A DNA stretch of 64,000 bases from assembly GCA_947454705.1 (NCBI GenBank), contig CANGKZ010000028.1, forward strand, positions 1 to 64,000, written 5' to 3'. This document shows, one piece after another, positions 36,141-44,935 of this stretch; positions within the stretch are counted from its first letter, which is position 1, and every line of letters begins with the position of its first letter. A model generated the notes under the pieces. That model searched no databases, was not told the origin of the DNA, and saw only the letters and a list, made by a program, of their open reading frames with translations. Source of the DNA: Verrucomicrobiota bacterium. Its GTDB lineage: Bacteria > Verrucomicrobiota > Verrucomicrobiia > Limisphaerales > UBA9464. The translations under genes were made by a program, and so were the position numbers.

Positions 36141-37043
36141 ATGGAACTGAGGCATCTGAGGTATTTCCTGGCGGTGGCGGAGGAGTTGAGTTTTCGAAAG
36201 GCGGCTGAGCGGCTGCGTCTGGCCCAGCCGCCGTTGAGCGCGCAGATCAAGTCCCTCGAGTCGGAACTTGGCGTGCGGTTATTTGAGCGCACGACGCGGT
36301 CGGTGAAGCTTACGCCGGCAGGGCGTGTGTTTCTCGGCGAGGCGCGGCTGGTGTTGACCGCGGCGTCGCGCGCAGAGGATCGCGTGCGCAAGGCCGAGGA
36401 GGGATTGGTCGGAACGCTCCGGATTGGAATGATCGCCCCGTCGGCCAACGCGTGGCTGGCGCGCATTCTGCAGGATTTCCAACAGCGATTTCCAGGCGTG
36501 CAGTTGTCGGTGTTCGACCTGGTGAGCACCGAGCAGTTGAAACGGCTGCACGGGGATCAACTGGATGTCGGGCTGCTGCGACCGCCGGTGGGCTTTGCGG
36601 AGCTGGATTATCAGTTCGTCGAGGAATCGCCGCAGGTGATCGCGATGCCCGCCGGGCACGCGTTGGCCCGGAAGCGCCGGCTCGCGTGGCAGGATTTTCA
36701 TGATGTCTCGATGGTGCTGATGCATCCGAGTGTCCAGCACGGGTACTACGACGCGTTCTTCGCCGCGTGTGCAAAGGCCGGCGCGGTGCCGCGTCCGACC
36801 CAGTACGCCAACGACATTCAGACCAAGATGTGGCTGATCTCGGCGGGGTTCGGGCTGGCGCCGACCACGGCAACGCTCGCGGAGGTGACGCGGCCCGGGT
36901 TGGTGTTCCGCGAACCGCCGCCCGGGCTTCCGCCGGTGCGGACCGTGCTTGCGTGGCGTCGTGCGGATGAATCCCCGCTGGTACGCGCGTTTCGCGACGC
37001 CTTCCCGCGCAAGCCCGCGCCGCCGGTCGTGGAACGGGGTTGA
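36141..37043 (+). CDS. LysR-family transcriptional regulator
   Basis: 300-residue regulator. Winged helix at residues 1-60 (MELRHLRYFLAVAEELSFRK, AAERLRLAQPPLSAQIKSLE, LGVRLFERTTRSVKLTPAG), effector-binding domain from about residue 90 (LVGTLRIGMIAPSANAWL, GDQLDVGLLRPPVG). The C-terminal domain resembles the BenM/CatM-like group. Divergent from the RND pump operon, which it probably controls. C-terminal tail is Pro/Arg-rich. Confidence 0.93.
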   Translation: MELRHLRYFLAVAEELSFRKAAERLRLAQPPLSAQIKSLESELGVRLFERTTRSVKLTPAGRVFLGEARLVLTAASRAEDRVRKAEEGLVGTLRIGMIAPSANAWLARILQDFQQRFPGVQLSVFDLVSTEQLKRLHGDQLDVGLLRPPVGFAELDYQFVEESPQVIAMPAGHALARKRRLAWQDFHDVSMVLMHPSVQHGYYDAFFAACAKAGAVPRPTQYANDIQTKMWLISAGFGLAPTTATLAEVTRPGLVFREPPPGLPPVRTVLAWRRADESPLVRAFRDAFPRKPAPPVVERG

Positions 37044-37044
37044 A

Positions 37045-37743
37045 TCAGGTGTGGGCGGTGCGCTTGCGTCGGAACCACCAACCGGATCCGGCGACGAATC
37101 CGAGCACCATTCCGGCCGCCCACGTACCAGCCTCAGGAACGGCGGCCGCGTTGTTTTCCCCGGTGAGGGTGATGCCCCAGCTGACGAGCCGCATGGTTCC
37201 CCCAACCTCCAGATCGGCCACGCTCAAACGCCAGTCGCCGTTGCCGGCAGCGCCGTTGAACTACGAAAGGAGGGCGGGGCGACTGGTGTCTTCGGGGGCG
37301 ATCCTGCCGTCGGGTTGATAGGTTCCACTCAAGATCCCGGTGGAAAGCAGCGCGGCGTGGAGATCACTCGGGGCCAAGTCGGAGAGCGTCACGTTCCAGC
37401 CGTCGTAGCCCTGGCCCAGGGAGTCCGCGTTGCTGAGGCCAACCCGGTTGATGAGGATGCTGGTACGGGAGAGATCCTGACTGAGGGAAACGAACATCTC
37501 GCTCGCGAATCCGCCGCTGGCGCGTCCCACCAATGTCAGGCTGACGTCCACTCGGGTCAGCGAAACAATGGCGGAATCGGTGACGGTCTGCAGGAAACTC
37601 ACCGGCGGGTTCTGCACGTCCGCGAGATCGTATCCCACGGTAAAAATGCGGGTTGGCTCGGTGATCACCGCGGCGCCGACCGAGTGTCGAAGCCCGATGG
37701 CAAGCAGCGCCACGGTGAGGGAACGGACCTGAATGGGTTTCAT
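37045..37743 (-). pseudogene. PEP-CTERM protein interrupted by TAG
   Basis: The frame runs from ATG 37743 to TGA 37045 (232 codons) but has an in-frame TAG at 37261-37263. Before it: signal peptide (MKPIQVRSLTVALLAIGLRH) and a domain with VSLTRVDVSLTLVGRASGGF and YDGWNVTLSDLAPSDLHAAL. After it: FNGAAGNGDWRLSVADLEVG and LVSWGITL, the pattern of a proprotein-convertase-like P domain, then VPEAGTWAAGMVLGFVAGSG and the tail FRRKR. The P-domain strand pattern continues across the stop without a frameshift, so one base change would restore a full PEP-CTERM protein. The truncated product would lack the sorting signal. Convergent with lysR (stops 1 bp apart). Confidence 0.82.
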
Positions 37744-37780
37744 GGGGGTGCGGGGGCAGGTTCGGGTGCGGGTTCGGGGC

Positions 37781-39943
37781 TCAGGGAATGGCGATGGCCC
37801 GATAGAAGCGCTGCGGATCCGTGGGCGCGGGATCGGTATGAAGGAAGAAGGTGTCGGATCCTGCGGTGTGGATGGCGCTTGGGATGAAGTCGAGCCAGGT
37901 AAACGGTGGACCCGGATCGATCGAGTACTGGACTCGGTAGGAGCGCCCCGGAACGCCGATGAAGGTGAGCGCGATGTTCGGCCCCTGCGGAGTGATGCGT
38001 GCGGCGTTGGCCGGCGTGGAGTCCGCAGCGGGTGCTGTTTCGATCACCGTAACTGTCCCCGCGCTGGTCAGCATTCCGGCTCGGAGTGTGTAGGTGAATC
38101 CACCGTTGCCGGCTGTGGCGGAGGGGGCGGTGTAGAGGATGAATCCGTTGGAAAGGCTGACGGTGGCCCCAGCCGGTTGTGCATTGCCGACGGCGATGAT
38201 ATCGAGCGGGGCCTGCTCGGGATCGCTGTCGTTCGCGAGCAGGGAGGCGACCGGGATCTTGATTCGCGGCTGCGTGTTGGTGCGAACGATGGAATCGGCC
38301 CCTGCGATGGGAGGTTCGTCCACGTTGATGATGGAGATGGCGAATGCCTTTTCCACGAAGATGCCGTTGGAATCCGTGGCCCGCACCCGCACGGAATAGG
38401 CGCTGCGGGATTCGAAGTCGGCGGAAACGGAAAGGACCAGTTTCGCTCCATTGATGTGGAACAGCGCGTTGTCGTCGCTGCCGGTTCCCGCAACCAGGGC
38501 GTATCTCACCATGCTTCCATTCACCGCCGAAAGCGTACCCACCGTGGTGTCGGGGGTGTTGTTCTCAGGGAGGCTGCTCTGGTCGATCAGAATGTCCGTG
38601 GGTCCATTGGCCACGGTGAACGATGCACTCGGTCCGGCGGATCCGGCGAGGAACCCGTTGGCATCGACGGCTGTGGCTGAAGCGAGCGAAATGGACAACG
38701 TTCCGATGCCGCCAATGTTGGAAAGCGTGACCGTGCGCGTGTTGCCAGTGCCGGACACGGATGCGGTGCCACCCACCATGCCAGTCTGATTCAGGCGAAT
38801 GTCCGCGGCGGTCAGGGTGATGGCGCTCGCGCCGGTGTAGGTGACCGTGTAGCTGACCGGGCCGACGGCGGTGGTGGAGACTGACGGTCCGCTGATGGCA
38901 ATTCCCAGGGTGGGTGAGGCGGTGGTGACAGTCGCCGTGGCGGATGGGCCGGTTGCCGGAGCCAGGTTCCCCACAATGTCGGAGGCAGTTCCGGCCGTCA
39001 GCGAGATCCCCAACGTTCCCATTCCGGAAACTCCCGACAGGGTGATTCGATAAAAGCTTCCTAGAAAACTGACGCTCGCCGTCGCCGTTGCGGTGCCTGT
39101 GGTGTTGACCACGACGTTGGAGAGCTTGAGATCCAGCAGATTGGCTCCCGAGAAGGTGACGTCGTAGGTGATCGGCCCATCGACCGTCTTGCTGATCGAC
39201 GGGCCGCTGATCGATGCCGCGGGCGGCGTGTTGTCCACGGTGAAGGCGGTGGAAGGTCCGGCGGCTGGTGCTGCTGTTCCCCCGGCGCTGGTTGCCGTCC
39301 CGGCGGCCACCGAGATTCCCAGGGTGCCATCGCCGCTGAGGTTCGACAGCGTCACGGTGCGCGTGTTGCCGCTTCCGGAAATTGACGTGGTGGCGTTCGC
39401 GGTCCCGGAACGGTTCAAAGTGATGTCGGTGTCGGACAGGGTGATCGTGGAGGCGTTGAGATACGTGAGCGTGTAGGTCACTGGTCCGGTGCTGGCCTGC
39501 GAAACCGAGGGGCCAGAAATCACGACCTGCGGGCCGACAACCACGCTAAACGATGCGCTGGGGCCCGCGGCGCTTGCCAAAGAGCCCATGGAATCCACGG
39601 CGGTTCCGGCGGCGATGGAAATGGACACCGTACCCGAGCCGGAGATCCCCGAGAGCGTCACCGTCCAGGTCTTTCCAGAGCCGGACACGCTCTTGGTGGC
39701 GGCGATCATTCCGCTGGCGTTGATGGTGACGTCCGCGGACGAGAGCGTCACTGCGGTGGCTCCAAAGTAGCTGACGGTATAGGTGACGGGACCACTGCTT
39801 GTTGAAGTTACGGAGGGTGCGCTGATCGAAATCCCCGGTGCCGCGACTGCTGGCAGCAGCTGGGTCAGCAGCCACACCAAACCGAGGCAAAGGGAATGGA
39901 GGATGCGGGAACGTGTGAACGGGGAAGCTGACGTGGAGAGCAT
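37781..39943 (-). CDS. large secreted Ig-like/cadherin-like repeat protein
   Basis: Starting at the ATG at 39943 gives 720 residues with a signal peptide (MLSTSASPFTRSRILHSLCL then GLVWLLTQLLPAVAA). Four tandem ~100-residue repeats follow, each with GPVTYTVTYxGA-, ITLxxADIxLN-, SGSGNTRTVTLSNISG- and GTLGISIAAGTA-like strands and ending AAGPSASFTV. Then comes a cadherin-like unit (SSLPENNTPDTTVGTLSAVN, FESRSAYSVRVRATDSNG), a bacterial Ig-like segment (ASLLANDSDPEQAPLDIIAV) and a C-terminal domain with SYRVQYSIDPGPPFTWLDF and PQRFYRAIAIP. This final unit is frequent in secreted proteins of this group. An adhesin or surface protein is likely; no catalytic domain seen. No PEP-CTERM tail. Confidence 0.78.
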   Translation of the reverse strand: MLSTSASPFTRSRILHSLCLGLVWLLTQLLPAVAAPGISISAPSVTSTSSGPVTYTVSYFGATAVTLSSADVTINASGMIAATKSVSGSGKTWTVTLSGISGSGTVSISIAAGTAVDSMGSLASAAGPSASFSVVVGPQVVISGPSVSQASTGPVTYTLTYLNASTITLSDTDITLNRSGTANATTSISGSGNTRTVTLSNLSGDGTLGISVAAGTATSAGGTAAPAAGPSTAFTVDNTPPAASISGPSISKTVDGPITYDVTFSGANLLDLKLSNVVVNTTGTATATASVSFLGSFYRITLSGVSGMGTLGISLTAGTASDIVGNLAPATGPSATATVTTASPTLGIAISGPSVSTTAVGPVSYTVTYTGASAITLTAADIRLNQTGMVGGTASVSGTGNTRTVTLSNIGGIGTLSISLASATAVDANGFLAGSAGPSASFTVANGPTDILIDQSSLPENNTPDTTVGTLSAVNGSMVRYALVAGTGSDDNALFHINGAKLVLSVSADFESRSAYSVRVRATDSNGIFVEKAFAISIINVDEPPIAGADSIVRTNTQPRIKIPVASLLANDSDPEQAPLDIIAVGNAQPAGATVSLSNGFILYTAPSATAGNGGFTYTLRAGMLTSAGTVTVIETAPAADSTPANAARITPQGPNIALTFIGVPGRSYRVQYSIDPGPPFTWLDFIPSAIHTAGSDTFFLHTDPAPTDPQRFYRAIAIP

Positions 39944-40176
39944 GGGAAGGATTCGGGACGGGGTCTGAAACCGTCGCCGACGCCCTAAAGCGAACGGTAT
40001 GCCAACCAATTTTCGCTCCCCGCTGACCGGGACGAACGGGGCCTTTTCCTTGGCTTTCGGCCGCCGAGAGAGGCGTTGCGTCCTCGGGGAGGCTTCGCCA
40101 CTGCCAGGCGCGCGCGTCGAATGGAGCCGCAGCTCCATTGAAATAGAGTCCGGGCTCGACCGTTCGAACCGCCTTA

Positions 40177-40216
40177 AAACAAAAACGCCGCCAGCGCGAG
40201 GCGCGGGCGGCGTTTG
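40177..40216 (-). terminator. rho-independent terminator of ilvC
   Basis: On the minus strand AAACGCCGCC, a 13-nt loop, GGCGGCGTTTTTGTTTT, about 20 bp after the ilvC stop. Confidence 0.85.
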
Positions 40217-40237
40217 AGAACTTTGTTAAGCGAGCGC

Positions 40238-41260
40238 TTAGTAGGCGGCCTGGGCGCCCTTGATGGAGCGCTTCTGCATCCAGGGCATCATCGAGCGCAG
40301 CTTGGCACCGGTCTTTTCGATCGGATGCTTCTCACCCTTCGCGAGCAGGGCGTTGTAGCGCTTGTAGCCGGTCTGGTATTCGCGGACCCAGTCCTTGGCG
40401 AACTTGCCGGTCTGGATGTCCTTGAGCGCGGCCTTCATGCGCTTCTTGACCGAAGCGTCGATGATCTTCGGGCCAACGGTGACGTCGCCCCACTTGGCGG
40501 TCTCGGAGATCGAGAAGCGCATGCCGCTGATCCCGGCCTCGTTCATGAGGTCGACGATGAGCTTGAGCTCGTGGAGGCACTCGAAGTAGGCCATCTCGGG
40601 GGAGTAGCCGGCTTCGACGAGGACTTCGAATCCAGCCTGCACGAGGGCGCTCGCGCCGCCGCAGAGGACGGTCTGTTCGCCGAACAGGTCGGTTTCGGTC
40701 TCTTCCTTGAAGCTGGTCTCGATGACTCCGGCGCGGGTGCCGCCGATACCCTTGGCCCAGGCCAGGGCGATCTTCTTCGCGTCACGGCCGGGGTTCTGGT
40801 AGATGGCGATCAGGCTGGGGACGCCCTTTCCTTCGGTGAACTGGCGGCGGACGATGTGGCCGGGGCCCTTGGGGGCGACCAGGATCACATTCACGTCTTT
40901 GGGCGGAACGACGGTCTTGAAGTGGATCGCGAAACCGTGGCTGAAGAGGAGGGTCTTGCCCTTGGAGAGGTTCGGGGCGATTTCCTTCTCGTAGGACGCG
41001 GCCTGCTTGGTGTCGGGAAGGGCGACGAAGATGACGTCCGCGCGCTTCACGGCTTCACCGGTCGGATAGACTTCGAAGCCTTTGTCCTTCGCGACGGCGA
41101 TGGACTTGGAGCCTTCGTACAGGCCGATGATGACCTTGCAGCCGGATTCCTTGAGGTTCAGCGCGTGAGCGTGGCCCTGGGAACCGAATCCGAGGACAGC
41201 GAGGGTTTTGCCTTTGAAGACGCTCAGGTCGGCGTCCTTGTCGTGATAGACTTTTGCCAT
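40238..41260 (-). CDS. ilvC: ketol-acid reductoisomerase
   Basis: Second enzyme of isoleucine/valine synthesis: isomerisation and NADPH reduction of acetolactate. Short (class I) form of 340 residues. Landmarks: [20 protein letters not shown] (NADPH site), [48 protein letters not shown] (Mg ligands) and [14 protein letters not shown]. Follows ilvN after 77 bp on the same strand, and is followed by a terminator. Confidence 0.97.
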   Translation of the reverse strand: MAKVYHDKDADLSVFKGKTLAVLGFGSQGHAHALNLKESGCKVIIGLYEGSKSIAVAKDKGFEVYPTGEAVKRADVIFVALPDTKQAASYEKEIAPNLSKGKTLLFSHGFAIHFKTVVPPKDVNVILVAPKGPGHIVRRQFTEGKGVPSLIAIYQNPGRDAKKIALAWAKGIGGTRAGVIETSFKEETETDLFGEQTVLCGGASALVQAGFEVLVEAGYSPEMAYFECLHELKLIVDLMNEAGISGMRFSISETAKWGDVTVGPKIIDASVKKRMKAALKDIQTGKFAKDWVREYQTGYKRYNALLAKGEKHPIEKTGAKLRSMMPWMQKRSIKGAQAAY

Positions 41261-41337
41261 AGGAAAAAAGAAGTGAGTGGTGACGGTGTGTTCTTAAAAT
41301 CGAAGATCGAGACGATCGAAATCGCAACGGTGGGTCG

Positions 41338-41811
41338 TCAGTCGCGGGGCAGGGCGACCTGGCCGGTGCGGGTGAGTTCCAGGATGCCGAAGTCGCGCAC
41401 GAGGGTGAGGAACTTCTCGATCTTGGATTCGCTGCCGGTGAGCTCGATGGTCAGCGACTTGGGCTGCACGTCGATGATCTTGGCGCGGAAGAGTTCGGCC
41501 ATCTGGGCCACTTCGGCTCGGCTGTGGGAATCGGCCGAAACCTTGACCAGCACGAGTTCGCGGTCGATGTAGCCGCCGGCGGAGTAGGGGGTGACCTTGA
41601 CCACGTCCACCAGCTTGTTGAGCTGCTTGCAGATCTGCTCGACGGTGGCGTCGTCGCCGCGGGTGACGATGGTCATCCGGCTGAGCGAGGGATCGTGGGT
41701 GGGGCCGACATTGAGCGTATCAATGTTGTAGCCGCGGCCGCTGAAGAGGCCGGTGACCCGGGTGAGAACCCCGAATTTGTTTTCGACCAGGACTGAGATG
41801 GTGTGTCGCAT
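41338..41811 (-). CDS. ilvN: acetolactate synthase regulatory (small) subunit
   Basis: 157-residue small subunit that gives the synthase its valine feedback. N-terminal ACT domain (HTISVLVENKFGVLTRVTGL, GRGYNIDTLNVGPTHDPSLS, MTIVTRGDDATVEQICKQL) and C-terminal ALS-type domain (ELVLVKVSADSHSRAEVAQM, SLTIELTGSESKIEKFL). The ATG at 41811 is set by homology; the frame is open upstream without family similarity. The catalytic subunit gene (ilvB) is not adjacent. A structured segment begins 150 bp upstream. Confidence 0.95.
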   Translation of the reverse strand: MRHTISVLVENKFGVLTRVTGLFSGRGYNIDTLNVGPTHDPSLSRMTIVTRGDDATVEQICKQLNKLVDVVKVTPYSAGGYIDRELVLVKVSADSHSRAEVAQMAELFRAKIIDVQPKSLTIELTGSESKIEKFLTLVRDFGILELTRTGQVALPRD

Positions 41812-41961
41812 GTTGCTTTGTCGGTGTGAGCCGTGAGTTGTCCTGCTGATTCTAAGCTGCGTGCTGCGTTTGCCTTGAACTATTGCTGATGCTGCTTGTC
41901 TCGCCTTCGCTTCAACTTCCGGGATCACGTTCACACCGCTGGATGCCACTCCCGAAAGTCG

Positions 41962-42119
41962 AAAACCCGCGTCCCGTCTGCGAACTGGGAACCGCGGGCG
42001 ACCTGGGAGCCGATTTGCAACATCCAGGTCGCCGTCAGTCCGCAAGGACTACGACTACCAACCTGGGGTTGCGTACCGGAAACATCGGGCGCGGACGCTA
42101 CCGGCGCACGCGAGGTTGG
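41962..42119 (-). promoter_or_regulatory. multi-hairpin leader or repeat upstream of ilvN
   Basis: Read on the minus strand: arms CCAACCT (42119-42113) and AGGTTGG (42064-42058), a hairpin AGTCC-TTGC-GGACT (42050-42037), a perfect 10-bp stem GGCGACCTGG / CCAGGTCGCC (42033-41997, 17-nt loop), and a stem CCCGCG...CGCGGG with inner TCCC/GGGA (41998-41966) directly followed by TTTT. The last two stems share two bases. The arrangement resembles an attenuator ending in an intrinsic terminator 150 nt before ilvN. I could not match a T-box or known ilv leader. A dispersed palindromic repeat is the alternative. Confidence 0.5.
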
Positions 42120-42314
42120 GTCAACGGTTTTTCCTGCGATCCACGGGAACCCGGCCTCGCGTTCCATGCTTAAATGAATGTGCCTCCGCTACCTGGCGTC
42201 GTTACGGATCGCCGATTTTTCGAGCGTCGCAGCCCCGGGGTTTCGGGGGCGTTCCGCGGGAATACTGTTTTGCCTCTGGACGCAGCGGCCTCGAACCGGC
42301 ACACAATTTCTGAC

Positions 42315-44714
42315 ATGCACGCATCCAAACCAATGACCTCTCGCGCTCCGGTCCTCCGTGGCCGCGGGCTTCGTTTCCTCGCACTGGCCGCCGTGGGCGG
42401 CTGGGCGATCGCCTCGGCCCAGGCCCAAAACCGTCCCCAGTACAAAATGCTGCAGGACGATTTCCCCTTCCAGGGCGCGTGCATCAATGCGCGTTTCCCG
42501 ACCGGCAACACCGCCATGAAGGGCCTCGCCATTCGCGTTGGAAACGGCGCGACCATGCTGTTTGACACCGATCTCTGCCGCATGGCAGCGGGTTGGACCG
42601 GCGGGTTCATCACCACCCGCGGCGTCGCGTTTGACGCATCGCACGGCAATCACCCTGGAATCGATGGCGACCAGAAGTTCGGGACCGCCGTGGTTCCGGG
42701 CGTTGCTGCTGCCGACGGCACCTTTGCCGATCGACGCACCGAACCGTTTGGCCCCGTGGATCGTTCCTTGGTCAAGTGGGACGGTCTGTATGTGAACGGC
42801 ATGGACGTTCAGCTCAACTACACCGTGGGCGGAAATGTTCACGTGGCCGAGCAGCCCGGTTCCGTTGCGGTCGGACAGCAGGTGGCCTTCACCCGCACGT
42901 TCAAGATTGATGCGCCTGAAAAGGGCTTCCTGTTCTTCAAGTCGCACCGCGTTCCCGAGACGTTCTCCCTGTTGATCGCCGATGTGGAAGGCGCGACTCC
43001 GAAGGTGGAGGACGGTTCGGTGACCTTCGCCGGCAACGGCATGGTGACCCGCGTCTCCGCAGTGGGCCTGCCCAAGGGCGCCTCGTTGAAGGCGTCGGGC
43101 GGTCGCGTGAGCCTGGAGCTCGCCAAGGGCACCCGCGCCGGCGTGTTCAAGGTTGTTGTTTGGAACGGACCCGAGGCGGAATCTGCCCGGTTCACCCAGA
43201 TGATCGCCGGAGCTCCCGCGATGAAGGAATTCTCCAAGGGTGGCGGACGCCGATGGAGCGAAACCGTCAAGGTCAAGGGACAGCTCAACACCAGCGTGAC
43301 CCCCGATGGTGCGTACGTCACCGACGCGATCGTCACGCCGGAGCGCAATCCGTGGAACCGCCGCGTGCGGTTCGCCGGGTTTGACTTCTTCAGCGATGGC
43401 CACCGCGCCGCCTTCTGCACGCACGATGGTGACATCTGGATCGCCACCGGCATCGATGACTCCCTCGAGAACGTCCAGTGGAGCCGCTATGCCTCAGGCA
43501 TGTACGAAACCCTCGGTCTGGTGATCGTCAATGACGTGATCTACACCAGCGGACGCGATCAAATCACCCGCTACCACGACCTCAACGGCGACGGCGAGGC
43601 CGACTACTACGAGAACTTCAACAACGAGATCCAATCGACCGAAGGCTTCCACGAATTCGTGTTCGACCTTCAGCGCGACGACGCCGGGAACTTCTACTTC
43701 GCCAAGGCCAATCCGGTGAACGGCGGCGGACGTGGCTTCGGTGATCAGAAGGCTTCGCAGGGCAACGGCTCGGTCTGCTCGCACTCCGGCTGCGTGTTCA
43801 AGCTCAGCCCCGACGGCAAGAAGCTGGAGATCATCGCCCGAGGCGTTCGCGCCCCGAACGGCATTGGCGTGCGTGGCGACGGTCAGGTCACCACCTCCGA
43901 CAACGAAGGCACCTGGGTGCCCTCGACCCCGATCAACTGGGTGAAGCCCGGTGGATTCCTCGGCGTGGTCAACAAGCTCACCCCGAAGGAGCTTGCCGAT
44001 GCTTGGACGCCTCCTCTCGCCTGGCTCTCGCACGCGGATTATGACAACTCCGGTGGCGGCCAGATCTGGGTCACCAGCGACAAGTGGGGCCCCTTCAAGG
44101 GTGAAATGCTCCACGAGAGCTATGGCAAATCGAGCCTCTTCCTGGTCATGAAGCAGCCGATCTCCGGCGGTCGTTATCAGGGTGGCGTGGTTCGCTTCCC
44201 GCTGCGCTTCACCTCCTCGGTCATGCGCGCCAAGTTCAATCCCAAGGACGGTCAGCTCTACGTGGCCGGCCTCAGCGAATGGCAGTCGAACGCCGCACGC
44301 ATCACGGGCTTTGACCGCGTCCGCTACACCGGCAAGAAGGTGTATTCGGTCCGCGGCGTGAAGGCTGTCGCCGGCGGCGTGGAGCTGAGCTTCAGCGAAC
44401 CCCTCGATCCCGCCACTGTGGGCGATCTCCAAAACTGGAGCGGCAAGCGCTGGAACTATGAGCGCGCCGAACACTACGGTTCGCCGGAATTCCAGGTCAC
44501 CAATCCCAAGAAGCAGGGACGTGAACCCCTCGACATCACCGCGGCCAAGCTCTCCGCCGACGGCCGCTCCGTGACTCTCGCCATCACCGACTTCAAGCCG
44601 GTCATGCAGCAATCCATCAAGTGGGACCTCAAGGCCAAGGACGGCACGCCGGTGGCCCAGGAAATTCAGCACACCGTGCACGAGGTTCCCTCGGCCGGGG
44701 CGCCGTTGAACTAA
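42315..44714 (+). CDS. DUF6797-type secreted protein
   Basis: 799-residue secreted protein from ATG 42315 (ATG 42333 also possible; the frame extends upstream to 42174). Signal peptide GLRFLALAAVGGWAIASAQA. Early part: FPFQGACINARFPTGNTAMK, IRVGNGATMLFDTDLCRMAA, typical of the DUF6797 family. Middle: a six-bladed propeller-like region with EF-hand-like calcium loops (YHDLNGDGEADYYENFNNEI) and ARGVRAPNGIGVRGDGQVTT, as in PVC-group dehydrogenase/hydrolase-like proteins. The C-terminus has an Ig-like unit (VYSVRGVKAVAGGVELSFSE). Planctomycete relatives are often fused to cytochrome c; here no CxxCH is present, but a penta-haem protein gene lies two genes downstream. A role in oxidation of carbohydrates is an inference. 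Confidence 0.78.
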   Translation: MHASKPMTSRAPVLRGRGLRFLALAAVGGWAIASAQAQNRPQYKMLQDDFPFQGACINARFPTGNTAMKGLAIRVGNGATMLFDTDLCRMAAGWTGGFITTRGVAFDASHGNHPGIDGDQKFGTAVVPGVAAADGTFADRRTEPFGPVDRSLVKWDGLYVNGMDVQLNYTVGGNVHVAEQPGSVAVGQQVAFTRTFKIDAPEKGFLFFKSHRVPETFSLLIADVEGATPKVEDGSVTFAGNGMVTRVSAVGLPKGASLKASGGRVSLELAKGTRAGVFKVVVWNGPEAESARFTQMIAGAPAMKEFSKGGGRRWSETVKVKGQLNTSVTPDGAYVTDAIVTPERNPWNRRVRFAGFDFFSDGHRAAFCTHDGDIWIATGIDDSLENVQWSRYASGMYETLGLVIVNDVIYTSGRDQITRYHDLNGDGEADYYENFNNEIQSTEGFHEFVFDLQRDDAGNFYFAKANPVNGGGRGFGDQKASQGNGSVCSHSGCVFKLSPDGKKLEIIARGVRAPNGIGVRGDGQVTTSDNEGTWVPSTPINWVKPGGFLGVVNKLTPKELADAWTPPLAWLSHADYDNSGGGQIWVTSDKWGPFKGEMLHESYGKSSLFLVMKQPISGGRYQGGVVRFPLRFTSSVMRAKFNPKDGQLYVAGLSEWQSNAARITGFDRVRYTGKKVYSVRGVKAVAGGVELSFSEPLDPATVGDLQNWSGKRWNYERAEHYGSPEFQVTNPKKQGREPLDITAAKLSADGRSVTLAITDFKPVMQQSIKWDLKAKDGTPVAQEIQHTVHEVPSAGAPLN

Positions 44715-44746
44715 TCCTGGTACAAGCAGTCGGGATTTTCCCCTCC

Positions 44747-44787
44747 ACCCGATCCGGACCCAACGGTCCGGGTCGGGTTTCTTTTTT
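44747..44787 (+). terminator. rho-independent terminator
   Basis: ACCCGATCCGGACC / GGTCCGGGTCGGGT stem (one wobble pair) with CAAC loop and TTCTTTTTT, 32 bp after the DUF6797 gene. Confidence 0.85.
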
Positions 44788-44908
44788 GGTACATTACCGG
44801 AACGATTTGGACGACAGGCTCTAGGGGAAAATCCTAGATGCGGCTGGGTTGTGGATCATGGGAGCGAAAGAGTGTCATGTGCACACTTTGGAAGCCCGAT
44901 GTACCAAA
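44785..44908 (+). promoter_or_regulatory. paired TTTGGTACAT words and TCTAGG-N7-CCTAGA box
   Basis: TTTGGTACATT (44785-44795) and its inverse ATGTACCAAA (44899-44908) enclose TCTAGG-GGAAAAT-CCTAGA (44820-44838), a perfect 6-bp inverted repeat with 7-nt spacer, and GTGTCATGTGCACAC (44871-44885). All lie in the 149 bp between the terminator and the PEP-CTERM start at 44936, and repeat the words found before the other PEP-CTERM genes. Confidence 0.5.
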
Positions 44909-44935
44909 CCGGGTAACCAGCTCTCCGACACCTAA

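Noticed and set aside
16313-37263. TAG as a sense codon in this genome
   Set aside because: Two frames are interrupted by TAG, but TAG also ends well-defined genes (glycosyltransferase at 12850, response regulator at 58412) with no conserved sequence beyond. Two independent nonsense changes are simpler.
41962-42119. T-box riboswitch upstream of ilvN
   Set aside because: The conserved T-box sequence (AGGGTGGNACCGCG) is not present; the nearest match (CAGGTCGCCCGCGG) is too different, and no stem I specifier loop could be drawn.
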